Source: a virus
IMG/VR virus record: IMGVR_UViG_3300012984_000014
Location: 1-64,000 of that record
DNA length: 64,000 nucleotides
Strand: one strand, 5' to 3'
Position numbers and translations under genes: made by a program. Below are positions 50,224 to 59,945 of this stretch, in pieces; the first letter of the stretch is position 1, and each line of letters starts with the position of its first letter. The notes beneath the pieces were generated by a model that worked only from the letters and a program-made list of their open reading frames with translations, was not told where the DNA came from and did no database searches.

Positions 50224-51582
50224 ATGAACAACGCAGACAGCAGCTACGATTACGAGCAATACAACAAGCGCCTGATGGGCAACATCGTCCGGATGCCTCT
50301 GGTGGTCGGCAGTGCCAAGGGTTGCCATTTGGAGGTTCGTCTAGGAGGCGGTCCGGAAGTCGAACCCATCTTGGACTTCTGGGGCGATGAGGGCGTGGCC
50401 TCGCTCGGCTACAACTCGGACGAGTTCCGGATGGCCATGGCCGAATTCCTGAACGCTGAGATGCCGCAACGCCTCCCCGACGTCTACCCGCACGAACTGC
50501 GTTGGCAGGCGGCAGAGATCATCTGCTCGCGTACGGGCATGGATCGCCTGTTCTACTCCAACAGCGGCACGGAGGCGAACGAGGCCGCCATCAAGCTCGC
50601 GCGCAAATACTGGTGGGACAAGGAAGCTGCCGAGGGAACCCCGGGCTTTGGCGACGCCTTCCCTCAGTTCAAGAACTGCGCGCGCCGACACAAGATATAC
50701 ACCATTGAAGGCAACTTCCACGGCCGCACGGGCTACTCGCTCGCCGCGAGCGACTACCGCGTCAGCCCGTACCACCGCACCGGCTACGGCGTCAGCGCAC
50801 CGGGTTTCGGCGTGATCACGGAAGACCTCCGTGAAGTCGCCTTCGACGGCCAGGAAATGACGGGCATCGAGGAGCCCGACTGGACCAAGGTCGCTGCCGT
50901 GATGCTCGCACCCGTCCTCGGGAACAATCTGGTCAAGACCTATCCGCAGAGCTTCTGGGAACGGCTCGACCGTCTCCGGAAGCAGCACGGCGTCCTGCTC
51001 GTGTACGACGATGTACAGGCGGGCAACGGGCGAGCCGGCCACTACGCTACGTGGCAGAAGTGCGGCGTCAAGCCGGACATCATGTCACTCTCCAAGGGCA
51101 TTGCGATGGGGCTCCCGATGAGCGTCACGCTGGCCTCGGAGGAGGTCGCCAAAAGCTTCGCAACGCCAGGCGTCCACTTCAACACGTTCGGCGGGACGCT
51201 CTTGTGCTGCCACTTGGCGATCAAGCTCTACAAGTGGTTGGACGAGCACCTGCACGAAGTCCGCGAGCGCGGCGACTTCATCCGGGAGCAGTTCGGCGCG
51301 CGCTCCTGGATAAAGCACTTCGACGGCTCCGGGATGCTGAACGCCTTCCAGCCGGACTTCAAGGAGTTTGGCTATGACGGCTATCAATTCATCGCGCGCT
51401 CGCGGGAGAACGGGCTGGCTCTCGTGACTCACCGCCAGCATGGGATGATCCGCTTCACGCCTCCGCTGAACGTCACGCAGAGCGACCTACAGGAGGCGTT
51501 CAACATCCTCGACAGGACCCACAAACAGCTCGCGGCGGAAGCCGTCGCGGACGCCGAAAAACTCGGAATGGGGGCGGTTTGA
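50224..51582 (+). CDS. PLP-dependent class-III aminotransferase
   Basis: A 452-residue protein with the full class-III pattern: NSGTEANEAAIKLARKYWW, IEGNFHGRTGYSLAAS (pyridine-ring stacking region), LLVYDDVQAGNGRAGHYAT (DEVQTG motif with Glu changed to Asp), IMSLSKGIAMGLPMS (Lys291 as Schiff-base residue) and HFNTFGGTLLCCH. Length is normal for the family (about 430-460). Relatives act on glutamate semialdehyde, omega-amino acids, or sugar and nucleotide aldehydes. Substrate is unknown. Start ATG follows the MazG-HAD stop by six bases, and its stop overlaps the ThyX start. Confidence 0.8.
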   Translation: MNNADSSYDYEQYNKRLMGNIVRMPLVVGSAKGCHLEVRLGGGPEVEPILDFWGDEGVASLGYNSDEFRMAMAEFLNAEMPQRLPDVYPHELRWQAAEIICSRTGMDRLFYSNSGTEANEAAIKLARKYWWDKEAAEGTPGFGDAFPQFKNCARRHKIYTIEGNFHGRTGYSLAASDYRVSPYHRTGYGVSAPGFGVITEDLREVAFDGQEMTGIEEPDWTKVAAVMLAPVLGNNLVKTYPQSFWERLDRLRKQHGVLLVYDDVQAGNGRAGHYATWQKCGVKPDIMSLSKGIAMGLPMSVTLASEEVAKSFATPGVHFNTFGGTLLCCHLAIKLYKWLDEHLHEVRERGDFIREQFGARSWIKHFDGSGMLNAFQPDFKEFGYDGYQFIARSRENGLALVTHRQHGMIRFTPPLNVTQSDLQEAFNILDRTHKQLAAEAVADAEKLGMGAV

Positions 51583-52577
51583 ACACGCCCAAGGTCACGC
51601 TCCTTTCGCACACGGGGCTCCCGCTGGAAACGGTGATGAGCCTCTGGAACGCCTCGAAGGATGAGCTGCCGCTGCTCACCCCAGAGGAGATCAAGGCGAC
51701 GGTCGACCCGGATGACGTCCGCAAGCTGTTCCGCGAGGTCATCGCGCAACACATCCCCGTCGGCGAGTCGGTGGACTTCGTGTTCATGATCGAGGGCGTC
51801 AGCGTCTCGTGGCGCGAGCAGGCCGTGCGTCATCGCATCGGCGTCAAGCCCTCGCCCGAGCGCCTGGGGATCGACATCGGCATGATCGACGTGAAGGACT
51901 TACCGAACCTAGCCGACAGCGTTTATTGGTCTCAGTCGATGCGAATCCAGAACATGGGCAAGTTCGCCGATTTGGACAACTATCGGACGCCGGAGACGAT
52001 CGTGCAGCACGCCGATTCCGAAAAGTTGAAGGCCATATATGACGAGACGATGTGGCTTATCCAGGAAGGCTACAACAAGTTGGTCGCGGCCGGGATCCCG
52101 ATGGAGGACGCACGCGAGCTGATCCCGCTCGGGGCCACGCACCGCATCTCGTGGAAGCTGAACATCAGCTCGCTCCAACACATCGTGTCGAAGCGCGGCT
52201 GCTGGATCCTACAGCTCGGAATCTGGGGCCCGGTCATCGAGGGGATGATCCGAGAATTGACCGAAAAGGTGGATCCAATCTTCGGTGAGTTGGTCACACC
52301 TCCGTGCCTGAAGGGCGACGAGTTCAAGGGCTGCGTCTACATGGAGGAGAACCGTCGGCGCTACACCGGCGACGACAAGCTGCCTCCGTGCCCGCTCCAC
52401 GTCGTCCACCACCACATGGACCAGTCGACGCCGGCAGCGGACCGTCAGTTGGTCGCGTCTTGCGGCATCGACCTCGGGGTGCCGATGCAATCCGAGATGC
52501 GCAAGCGCGCTGAAGATTACCGCAGTTTTTGGGGTCGTGACCCGTACTCGGGCAAACGGCTGCGCGTGCTCCGATGA
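51579..52577 (+). CDS. thyX: Divergent ThyX-like flavin-dependent thymidylate synthase homologue
   Basis: A 332-residue protein from TTG 51579. Residues 64-86 (FVFMIEGVSVSWREQAVRHR) match ThyX up to RHR84-86. The usual RHRxxS continues here as RHRIGV, without the Ser and without the following NExSxRY string. The C-terminal ThyX motif is present as ARELIPLGATHRISWKLNIS and LQHIVSKRGC. A 70-residue Cys/His-containing extension follows, larger than in ordinary ThyX (220-250 residues). It may still methylate dUMP, or may use the flavin and folate chemistry to place another one-carbon group at C5. Confidence 0.7.
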   Translation: MNTPKVTLLSHTGLPLETVMSLWNASKDELPLLTPEEIKATVDPDDVRKLFREVIAQHIPVGESVDFVFMIEGVSVSWREQAVRHRIGVKPSPERLGIDIGMIDVKDLPNLADSVYWSQSMRIQNMGKFADLDNYRTPETIVQHADSEKLKAIYDETMWLIQEGYNKLVAAGIPMEDARELIPLGATHRISWKLNISSLQHIVSKRGCWILQLGIWGPVIEGMIRELTEKVDPIFGELVTPPCLKGDEFKGCVYMEENRRRYTGDDKLPPCPLHVVHHHMDQSTPAADRQLVASCGIDLGVPMQSEMRKRAEDYRSFWGRDPYSGKRLRVLR

Positions 52578-52795
52578 CGCCAGTGCTGCTTTGCGAGTAC
52601 ATCGTGGCCGGCGCGCTCGGGCTCGCCGGAGCCGTCTTCATTCTGGCTTGCCTCGCGGCGCTCATCAAGTGGCTCTTCATCAAGCCGGATCCTGACGACG
52701 ATGGCGACGAGGACGACGACGGCGAGGAGCGGCCCGCCGACTTCAAGGCGACGTCGAAGGCAGCGGCCATGGCAGCATCGAAGGACACCAATTGA
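52574..52795 (+). CDS. Small membrane protein with acidic tail
   Basis: A 73-residue protein from ATG 52574 (ATGA overlap). Residues 7-36 are hydrophobic (YIVAGALGLAGAVFILACLA, then LIKWLFI), one or two membrane passes. Then comes an acidic stretch (PDPDDDGDEDDDGEE) and an Ala/Lys-rich end. Its stop overlaps the kinase start by TTGA. It might bring kinase or ThyX near the membrane, or act as a small holin. Neither is shown. It is translated within the nucleotide cassette. Confidence 0.45.
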   Translation: MTPVLLCEYIVAGALGLAGAVFILACLAALIKWLFIKPDPDDDGDEDDDGEERPADFKATSKAAAMAASKDTN

Positions 52796-53373
52796 TCATC
52801 GTCCTCGAAGGCGTCAACGGAACGGGCAAGAGCACGTACGCGGAGAAGCTCTCCAAGGGCCTCAACGCGCCCGTGCTCCGCCCGTTCCGGCAGGGTCCCG
52901 ATCACCACTTCACCGGCACCACGAGCATCGAGCGCGAGCTGAAGGCGCTCGCCGTCCCGTACAACACGCACGTGGACGACATCTACACGGCGGACATCCT
53001 CGCGCGGCTGCTCAAGTTCAACAAGCACATCCCGGTCATCCTGGACCGCTCGGTGGGCAGCGCGATAGCGCACGGGGAACGCCCGCTAAGGGACGCCGGG
53101 CGCCTGCTTGGGCTCTGGCAACAGCTGCTAGGTCCGGACACGCACGTGGTGTACGTTTGGCTCACGGCGCCGTGGTCTGTAGCCAACCCTCGGTTGGCTC
53201 TCGATCGGCGCGGGCGCTTCACCGAGGAAGAGCACAAGCGGCTTCACGGGCTGTTTCGCTACGTGTTCGAGATGGTGCGATACACCAAGTTGGAGATCGA
53301 CACCGCGAACGTCGATGCGAACGATGGCGTGAAGCAGATCGTCGAGTTGATGGGAATTGTCCAAACTCGATGA
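52792..53373 (+). CDS. tmk: Thymidylate-kinase-like deoxynucleoside monophosphate kinase
   Basis: A 193-residue protein from TTG 52792. The P-loop is IIVLEGVNGTGKSTYAEKL (Gly-x4-GKS, about residues 6-15). VILDRSVGSAIAHGE is the DR motif used by dNMP kinases, and a LID-type region with RLALDRRGRFTEEEHKRL follows. Length is near the usual 200-215 of thymidylate kinases. Given ThyX upstream, its substrate should be dTMP or a 5-substituted analogue. Deoxynucleoside kinases are the alternative. Overlap with the next TTG start indicates coupling. Confidence 0.7.
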   Translation: MIIVLEGVNGTGKSTYAEKLSKGLNAPVLRPFRQGPDHHFTGTTSIERELKALAVPYNTHVDDIYTADILARLLKFNKHIPVILDRSVGSAIAHGERPLRDAGRLLGLWQQLLGPDTHVVYVWLTAPWSVANPRLALDRRGRFTEEEHKRLHGLFRYVFEMVRYTKLEIDTANVDANDGVKQIVELMGIVQTR

Positions 53374-53680
53374 ACTCAGAGCGAAACTCCGAACCGGCGA
53401 ATTGGAAGCCGAGTTGGAGGCAAGGCGCGAGCAGTCCAACAGGATTTACAAGATAAATCCATCGGGATCGGATGCGCTGATCAAGTTCGGGCGCCACCGC
53501 GGTCTTACCCTCCTCCAGATCAAGCAGAAAGAACCGGGCTATCTGGACTTCATTCGCAACTCGGACTTCCCCGAGGAGCTGAAGGACGTCGTGCGGTACA
53601 TACAGACGATCACCGCGGCCAAGGAGATCTCCCTGGCGGCCGACTCGTTGACCGACTGGCTCAAAGGCGACAAGAAATGA
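53357..53680 (+). CDS. DUF3820-like small protein
   Basis: A 107-residue protein from TTG 53357, overlapping the kinase by 17 bases. A coiled N-terminus (LDELRAKLRTGELEAELEAR) leads to a small domain IKFGRHRGLTLLQIKQKEPG, YLDFIRNSDFPEEL. The FGRHRG...YLxFI signature is typical of DUF3820 or exonuclease-associated proteins. Members often accompany phage DNA polymerases or nucleases. The stop overlaps the DnaE start (ATGA), so it may be a polymerase cofactor. Confidence 0.55.
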   Translation: MSKLDELRAKLRTGELEAELEARREQSNRIYKINPSGSDALIKFGRHRGLTLLQIKQKEPGYLDFIRNSDFPEELKDVVRYIQTITAAKEISLAADSLTDWLKGDKK

Positions 53681-56600
53681 CCGATACAACCGACGACTTC
53701 GTGCACCTCCACACGCACAGCGACATGAGCCAGCTGGACGGGTGCGGGAAGATCAGCGAGTACGTCAAGACAGCGAAACTCCGCGGGCATAAGGCGCTCG
53801 CCTTCACGGACCACGGCACGATGCGCGGCGTGATGACGCACTACGAGCAGTGCAAGGAGGTAGGCATCAAGCCCATCTTCGGCACCGAGTTCTACGTGTC
53901 GAAGAACATGTTCAGGAAGGGCCTGACGGCGGAGGAGAAAGCCGAGCTGACCAAAGGCGCGAAGAAGGCGGACCACAAGGAGATCCTCCGCGCGTATGAG
54001 GACCACGAGGGCATCCGCGACCGTTGGCACATCACGTGCTGGGCGCAGACGAACGAGGGCCTGAAGAACCTGTACAAGCTCTCCAGCATGAGCTTCATTG
54101 ATGGGTTCTACTACAAGCCGCGCATCGACCTCGCGACCCTGATCAAGCACGGTGCGGGCATCCACGTCGCCTCTGGTTGCCTGTCGAGTCCGATCAACGA
54201 CTCGTGGAACGAGGGTCGGAAGCGGGACGCGCTGAACTACGCCGATCAGCTTCAGGAGGCGTTCGGCGAGCGTTTCTGGTTGGAGGTTCAGCCACACGCC
54301 ATCGATATTCAGTGCGAAGCAAACCGCCTGATGATGAAGCTCCACGATCGCTACGGCGGCAAGTCGCGCTACCTCGCGACGCAGGACGCCCACTATGTGG
54401 ATCAGGCGGACGCGGAGCACCACGAAGTGCTGCTGTGCATCGGGACGGGCTCGAACCTGAGCGACCCGAAGCGCTTCAAGTTTGACGGCGATGAGTTCCA
54501 CTTCCGGACGCGAAAGGAGATGTGGAACGCCTTCAAGCGCCACCACGACTTCTTGCCCGGTCGCTGCGTTAAAGAGGCATTAAATTCCACCATAGAACTA
54601 GCTGAATCTTGCACAGCGAAGATGGAGGTGGACTATCACAAGGTGTTGCTTCCAGACCCCGGCATCCCGGCAAAATATGCCGGTGACCCCTTTGCCTATC
54701 TGAAGGACGAGTGCGTGATGGGATGGGCTTGGCGGGACATCCCGACGCGCGCCCGGGCGTACGCAAAGCGCGAAGGAATCACGCCTGTGGACGCCATCGA
54801 GCTGTACCGCGCGCGCCTGAAGATGGAGTTGAAGGCGCTGAAGGTGCAGCGGTTCGTCCCATACTTCTTGATCATCCGTGACATCTACCGCTTCGCCCGG
54901 GAAGCCTCCATCATGGTCGGCCCAGGTCGTGGCTCCGTCGGTGGATCACTGATCGCCTACTTGTTGGGAATCGCGGCGACGGACCCGATTGAGCACGGCC
55001 TGATCTTCGAGCGCTTCATCAGCCCAACTCGTATCGACATGCCCGACGTGGACATGGACTTCGAGGACCGGCGACGCGGCGAGATCATCCAGTACATCAG
55101 GACCAAGTATGGCGACGACAAGGTGTGCCAGATAGCCACCATCGGCAAACTCTCCGGCAAGGAGTGCATCCGGTCCGTCTCGCGCGTCCTGGAGATCCCC
55201 CTGAACGAGGTCAATCAGGTCACGAACAGCATCATTGAACGGTCGTCCGGCGACGAACGCGCCAGCCAGACGATCGCCGACAGCTTCCGTGACTTCGAGA
55301 TCTGCCGCGCCTTCAACAAGAAGTATCCCGAGGTGCTCCGTCACGCCCAAAAGCTCGAAGGCATGGCCAAGAACCTCGGAATCCACGCCGCTGGTGTCGT
55401 CGCCAGCCCTATCCCGCTCGTGGAGGCGATACCGCTGGAGGTCCGCAAGCACGCAGGCGGCGACATCGTCGTATCAGCATTCGACATGTATGGCGTGGCG
55501 GCCGCGGGGCTCGTAAAAATGGACGTGCTCGGCCTCCGAACGCTTTCTGTCGTCAAGGAGGCTTTGGAAGCCATCGAGGCTCGGCACGGCATACACATTG
55601 ACCCCGAGCGACTGGATCTGAACGACCCTAAGGTGCTCGCTGGCTTCACGGCGCACGACTACGGCGGCGTGTTTCAGTACGACACCCCGAGCGCGGACAA
55701 GGTTTGCATCGGCGTCAACTTCACGAGCTTTGAAGACGTCGCCGCGATGACGGCGCTCAACCGGCCGGGCACGAGCCGCTCCGGCCTCGCAACCAAGTAC
55801 GTGGAGCGCAAGAAGAACCCAAAATTGGTGGAAAAGATCGACTTCCACCCTGCCGTCTCCGCTATCACAAAGGACACACTGGGAATCATCGTCTACCAGG
55901 AGCACGTTCTGCGCATCTTCACCGACATCGCGGGTTTCGCTCCGGCGACTGCAGACAAGCTGCGCAAGACCATTGCCAAGAAGATCGGCGACGAGACGCT
56001 GGGAAAGGAGCGCGAGAACTTCGTGGAGGGCGCGATGAAGACCACGCCCGGGATGACGGAGGCGGTCGCCAACAAAATCATGGACGCGATCACGTTCTTC
56101 GGGTCGTACGGTTTCAATAAGAGCCACGCAACGGCCTACGGGATGATCGCCTATTGGTGCATGTGGATCAAGGTCTACTACCCTGTGGAGTTTTACTGGG
56201 CGCTTCTCAAGAACGAGCCCGAGCGAATCCGAATCCAACAGATTGCCAAGGACGCGAAGAAACACGGCATTGTGCTGTCTCCACCCCACGTTTCCTCGTC
56301 GTCTACCAACTTCAGCATCGACGGCGCGCTGGCCATTCGTGGCTCGCTCGTGGACATAAAGGGCGTGGGAGAGAAGGCCGCGCAAGCCATCATGGAGGCG
56401 CAGCCTTTCAAAGACATCATGGACTTCATCGCGCGCGTCGACCGTCGGCGCTGCAATCGCGGGGCTGTCGTGGCGCTCGCGAAAGCCGGCGCGCTCGACG
56501 GCCTGATGCCGAACATCAAGTGGTTCATCGAGAATGCAGACACGGTTTGGGACAAGCTCACATCGAAGCGGAAGCGGGACACAGGCGCGGCCGCGCTCGC

Positions 56601-57528
56601 GCTTCTGGAGGAGTCGAAGCTGACGGAGGACTACAACGAGGAGGACAAGCTGCTGGTAAGTTCGAAGGTTTCGCCGCTCGCATTCGGGCGTCACCCAATC
56701 GACGCCTATGCCTCTTTCATGGAGTCAGACATGAAGGTGGAGCTGGCGGAGATGGGCGCCGACGACTACTTCAAGGAGTACAACAACCGCGGCCACTTCA
56801 TCGCGGGCGTGATCGTGGAGGTCAAGTACAACCAGATCGGCGACTTCCACACCGGTCCCATGCCGACCGAGCTGGAGCGCAAGCAGCAGTTCTGGGGCGC
56901 GCGCTACGCGAACGTCAACATTGAGGAGCGCTCCGGTAAGCAGAACCGGGTGAAGTTCGATCACGACATCTTCGACGCGAACCGCCACATCATTGACAAG
57001 GGCGTCGGAACAGCAGTGATGGCCCATGTGACGGCGAGCGAATTCACGCAGACCCTCCGGGCCCAGTTCGCTATCGATGTGGATGACTTCCGGAAGCGTG
57101 CGCGCGCCTTCGAGCCGCTGACCATGTGGGAGACGATCGTCAAGGGTAAGCACCCCGCGAAGTTCTACCCGTGGCGTGACATCAAGCTCCGGAAGGCGCG
57201 CCTGCGCAATACTCTCTTCTGGGATCGGGACGCCGGCCCGTTCTGCGGTGTGGTCACGAATGTTCGCCTGAAGTACGACAAGAAGGGCAATTGCATGGCC
57301 TACTTCGGGTTGATCGGCGGTGACCTCCGATACACAGACGTGATGTGCTTCGCGTCGTTGTGGGACGAGATCAGGCGTGTCGTGAAGGTCGGCCGGCTGA
57401 TCAAGATCGATCTGGTGCGGAAAAAGGACGACTTCCGTGGCGGAAAAAGCGCCATGTTCGAAGGCGGCCGCGTGACGCATTTGAAGCGCGCACCATCATA
57501 TTCAGCCGCGCTCGGCACGTCTGAGTAA
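53677..57528 (+). CDS. dnaE: DNA polymerase III alpha subunit (DnaE family) with PHP domain
   Basis: A 1283-residue protein. The N-terminal PHP domain has FVHLHTHSDMSQLDGCG, KALAFTDHGTMRGV, IFGTEFYVS and YLATQDAHYVDQAD, with metal ligands kept, so a proofreading exonuclease is plausible. The palm has MVGPGRGSVGGSLIAYLLGI and RIDMPDVDMDFEDRR (catalytic Asp near 455). Later SFGSYGFNKSHATAY-type sequence (TFFGSYGFNKSHATAYGM) is the fingers or HhH-adjacent signature. It copies the phage genome with DnaB and primase. A DnaE replicase is less common in tailed phages than PolA or PolB types. Confidence 0.92.
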   Translation: MTDTTDDFVHLHTHSDMSQLDGCGKISEYVKTAKLRGHKALAFTDHGTMRGVMTHYEQCKEVGIKPIFGTEFYVSKNMFRKGLTAEEKAELTKGAKKADHKEILRAYEDHEGIRDRWHITCWAQTNEGLKNLYKLSSMSFIDGFYYKPRIDLATLIKHGAGIHVASGCLSSPINDSWNEGRKRDALNYADQLQEAFGERFWLEVQPHAIDIQCEANRLMMKLHDRYGGKSRYLATQDAHYVDQADAEHHEVLLCIGTGSNLSDPKRFKFDGDEFHFRTRKEMWNAFKRHHDFLPGRCVKEALNSTIELAESCTAKMEVDYHKVLLPDPGIPAKYAGDPFAYLKDECVMGWAWRDIPTRARAYAKREGITPVDAIELYRARLKMELKALKVQRFVPYFLIIRDIYRFAREASIMVGPGRGSVGGSLIAYLLGIAATDPIEHGLIFERFISPTRIDMPDVDMDFEDRRRGEIIQYIRTKYGDDKVCQIATIGKLSGKECIRSVSRVLEIPLNEVNQVTNSIIERSSGDERASQTIADSFRDFEICRAFNKKYPEVLRHAQKLEGMAKNLGIHAAGVVASPIPLVEAIPLEVRKHAGGDIVVSAFDMYGVAAAGLVKMDVLGLRTLSVVKEALEAIEARHGIHIDPERLDLNDPKVLAGFTAHDYGGVFQYDTPSADKVCIGVNFTSFEDVAAMTALNRPGTSRSGLATKYVERKKNPKLVEKIDFHPAVSAITKDTLGIIVYQEHVLRIFTDIAGFAPATADKLRKTIAKKIGDETLGKERENFVEGAMKTTPGMTEAVANKIMDAITFFGSYGFNKSHATAYGMIAYWCMWIKVYYPVEFYWALLKNEPERIRIQQIAKDAKKHGIVLSPPHVSSSSTNFSIDGALAIRGSLVDIKGVGEKAAQAIMEAQPFKDIMDFIARVDRRRCNRGAVVALAKAGALDGLMPNIKWFIENADTVWDKLTSKRKRDTGAAALALLEESKLTEDYNEEDKLLVSSKVSPLAFGRHPIDAYASFMESDMKVELAEMGADDYFKEYNNRGHFIAGVIVEVKYNQIGDFHTGPMPTELERKQQFWGARYANVNIEERSGKQNRVKFDHDIFDANRHIIDKGVGTAVMAHVTASEFTQTLRAQFAIDVDDFRKRARAFEPLTMWETIVKGKHPAKFYPWRDIKLRKARLRNTLFWDRDAGPFCGVVTNVRLKYDKKGNCMAYFGLIGGDLRYTDVMCFASLWDEIRRVVKVGRLIKIDLVRKKDDFRGGKSAMFEGGRVTHLKRAPSYSAALGTSE

Positions 57529-57561
57529 AGAGAAGTCACCCCAATCAGGAGTCAATAGAAC

Positions 57562-58002
57562 ATGAGCGGAATCCAAGATGTGGCACGCGAGGCCGGGCTG
57601 AAGTCCGAGATCGTGGCCAACCTATTTGAAGCCATCCTGGCAGCAGTCTCGCGCGGCGAGAAGGTCCGGATCAAGGGCATCGGAACCTTCGAGCGCAAGC
57701 TGTACAAGGGGCGAACGCTCGTGACTCCTGCCGTGAACGACGGCGACCCGATCAAGTACCCCGACAGCTACGTGTTGAAGTTCCACCAGAGCCAACTGGC
57801 CAAGCGTCGCATCAATATCGTGGCCAAGAAGCAGCAAGCGTCGGAGGAGCCGAAGCCTTCCAAGAAGGAGAAGAAGGCAGCTGCGACCGCCGAATCTTCA
57901 AAGCCGGCGAAGAAGAACAAGACCACTCCGCCACCCGCGGCGGAGACCCCGAAGAAGAAAAACAAGCCAAAGCGGGTGCCCGAGCCCGGCGAAGAGGAGT
58001 GA
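57562..58002 (+). CDS. HU/IHF-like DNA-binding protein with histone-H1-like tail
   Basis: A 146-residue protein. Residues 1-88 form the HU fold: VAREAGLKSEIVANLFEAIL, SRGEKVRIKGIGTFERKLYK, then a beta-arm and SYVLKFHQSQLAKRRIN. Residues 90-146 are Lys/Ala/Pro-rich (EPKPSKKEKKAAATAESSK, PAKKNKTTPPPAAETPKK), which adds a disordered DNA-binding tail as in actinobacterial and eukaryotic H1-like proteins. It is expressed next to replication and recombination genes and may compact or bend replicating DNA. AGGAG precedes the ATG. Confidence 0.75.
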   Translation: MSGIQDVAREAGLKSEIVANLFEAILAAVSRGEKVRIKGIGTFERKLYKGRTLVTPAVNDGDPIKYPDSYVLKFHQSQLAKRRINIVAKKQQASEEPKPSKKEKKAAATAESSKPAKKNKTTPPPAAETPKKKNKPKRVPEPGEEE

Positions 58003-58003
58003 A

Positions 58004-58606
58004 ATGCCTAAAGTGGACTTTTCAAAGAGGACGATCACGGTTCAAGGCACTGAGGTCGTTTTCGACACGCAGACGCACTTCCCGGTTCTGCCCGACCTGA
58101 GCGCGGAGATGGGCGGGATCGCGTCCGCGATGGCTTGGTGGGCGTCGGTATGGGCGGCCGCATCAGCGGAGCAAATCGACGCCGATAGCTTCTATCGCCA
58201 TTGGCGCGCGAAGAAGGCGGAAGAGTTCCGCGGCGCCGATCCGAAGCTCTCCGACGAGAAGCTGAAGGCCAAAATCGAGGCTCATCCGGAATTCCCCAAG
58301 ATGAAGAAGGCCCTGGCGCTCGCTGAAGAGAATGTGGTCTTGGCCAAGGGTTGTTTCGTTTCCCTGGAGAAAAAGGGGAACATGCTTCAATCTCTCGGGG
58401 CCAACATCCGTAGCGAGTTGAGCAAGACTGGTCTTAGCACGCCATCGGAGCCAAAATCAGCGCCGCGCCGCTCGGTTCGTGAAGAAGCCGAGGACGAAAC
58501 CGAACAACCGTGGGCGGAGCCCGACCCTAGCAAGGTCGCTGCCGGCGAAGAAAAGATGAAGAACACGTTCAAGGGTAAGGGCGGAGCTGCCCGTTTCAAG
58601 GAGTGA
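58004..58606 (+). CDS. Putative recombination mediator (UvsY-like)
   Basis: A 200-residue protein. Residues 50-135 are helical with YRHWRAKKAEEFRGADPKLS and LALAEENVVLAKGCFVSLEK, then GNMLQSLGANIRSEL. The layout of a helix with a WRA-type motif, then a long helix ending in Q-x-L-G-A is that of phage UvsY-like mediators. The C-terminal 60 residues are disordered with an acidic then Lys-rich end. It lies just before SSB and RecA, as UvsY partners would. The assignment is by pattern and position, and moderate only. Confidence 0.5.
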   Translation: MPKVDFSKRTITVQGTEVVFDTQTHFPVLPDLSAEMGGIASAMAWWASVWAAASAEQIDADSFYRHWRAKKAEEFRGADPKLSDEKLKAKIEAHPEFPKMKKALALAEENVVLAKGCFVSLEKKGNMLQSLGANIRSELSKTGLSTPSEPKSAPRRSVREEAEDETEQPWAEPDPSKVAAGEEKMKNTFKGKGGAARFKE

Positions 58607-58609
58607 ATC

Positions 58610-59941
<1,332 letters not shown>

Positions 59942-59945
59942 GAAG

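Noticed and set aside
43240-51582. CobS/CobT, a protoporphyrinogen-oxidase-like FAD enzyme and a HemL-like aminotransferase read as a tetrapyrrole pathway
   Set aside because: No CobN or ring-forming enzymes are present, and the FAD and PLP genes are coupled to MazG-HAD, ThyX and kinase, which points to nucleotides.
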